17,500 bases of DNA from NCBI RefSeq assembly GCF_042767895.1, contig NC_091578.1, forward strand, positions 7,596,878 to 7,614,377, written 5' to 3'. Under the pieces are notes generated by a model. The model was given only the letters and a program-made list of their open reading frames with translations, did not search any database and was not told the DNA's origin. Of the stretch, positions 17,405 to 17,500 are shown one piece after another. The translations under genes were made by a program, and so were the position numbers. Numbering within the stretch: the stretch's first letter is position 1; each line of letters opens with the position of its first letter. This DNA is from Penaeus vannamei (lineage: Eukaryota > Arthropoda > Malacostraca > Decapoda > Penaeidae).

Positions 17405-17466
17405 TAATCTTCATAACAGATATCAGTTATTCCCTTTAACTAATCTTCATAATAAAGATATCAGTT
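17405..17466 (+). repeat. Short direct repeat, two copies, period 36
   Basis: TAATCTTCATAACAGATATC at 17405 and TAATCTTCATAATAAAGATA at 17441, both continuing to CAGTT. The second copy carries a two-base insertion. Confidence 0.85.
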
Positions 17467-17500
17467 TTACATAAAACAATAGGAATATGACTTTTACTCT

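Larger units (their letters stand above)
15159..17500. other. Stretch (2.3 kb) upstream of the first zinc-finger exon in the window, no exon found
   Basis: Presumed intron leading from shared 5' exons that lie beyond the right edge. It contains two large purine tracts (15371-15489 and 16497-16628), an A-rich run at 15627-15659, an AT/ATGT stretch at 15703-15746 and a small direct repeat at 17405-17466. A donor-like CAG|GTATGT occurs on the minus strand at 17039-17029, without a supporting exon. Confidence 0.6.

Overview
This is animal (eukaryotic) nuclear DNA. It is strongly AT-rich, has no bacterial-style gene packing, and carries many microsatellites and homopolymer runs. The recognisable coding content is six short open exons on the minus strand, each encoding C2H2 zinc fingers with TGEKP-type linkers. 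Fingers of the CPYCPYRS / CPxCxYRCTQK style, the simple-repeat load and the exon architecture suggest an arthropod, perhaps a decapod crustacean. The species assignment is inference; nothing in the window proves it.

Transcription runs right to left. In transcription order the exons are 15132-14770 (3 fingers), 11849-11640 (1 finger plus a broken second), 9197-8874 (3), 7032-6676 (3), 5397-4984 (4) and 1504-1154 (3 plus a dangling linker). All six have the same design: a 3' splice site ending in CAG, a first codon GTG (ATG in one) in phase 0, a 19-30 residue leader of the type V-x-[LM]-[DN]-x-[DE]-G-x-[RK], the fingers, then a stop codon. None has its own promoter or convincing start codon. 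The best reading is an array of mutually alternative 3'-terminal exons of one gene, with shared 5' exons beyond position 17500. This is the plan of arthropod BTB-zinc-finger loci such as lola, where a common BTB-containing part is joined to one of many zinc-finger tails. No BTB domain lies in this window, so that identity is inferred.

The array shows different stages of birth and decay. One exon (11849-11640) is wrecked by what looks like a one-base deletion inside finger 2. The exon at 1504-1154 has two nearly identical fingers and stops just after a linker. The acceptor regions share an unusual intronic block (GTAAGA, then GGCATACCCTACAG) instead of an ordinary polypyrimidine tract.

The rest is intron, 3' UTR or intergenic sequence: GA-rich and CA-rich tracts, a 47-base poly(A), AAT/ATC triplet arrays including one repetitive field of about 640 bp, a 38-bp perfect-style tandem duplication, a diverged 160-bp tandem duplication, a 14-bp-arm palindrome and one CpG-containing patch that stands out from its surroundings. 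I saw no tRNA, rRNA, CRISPR array or transposon coding sequence.
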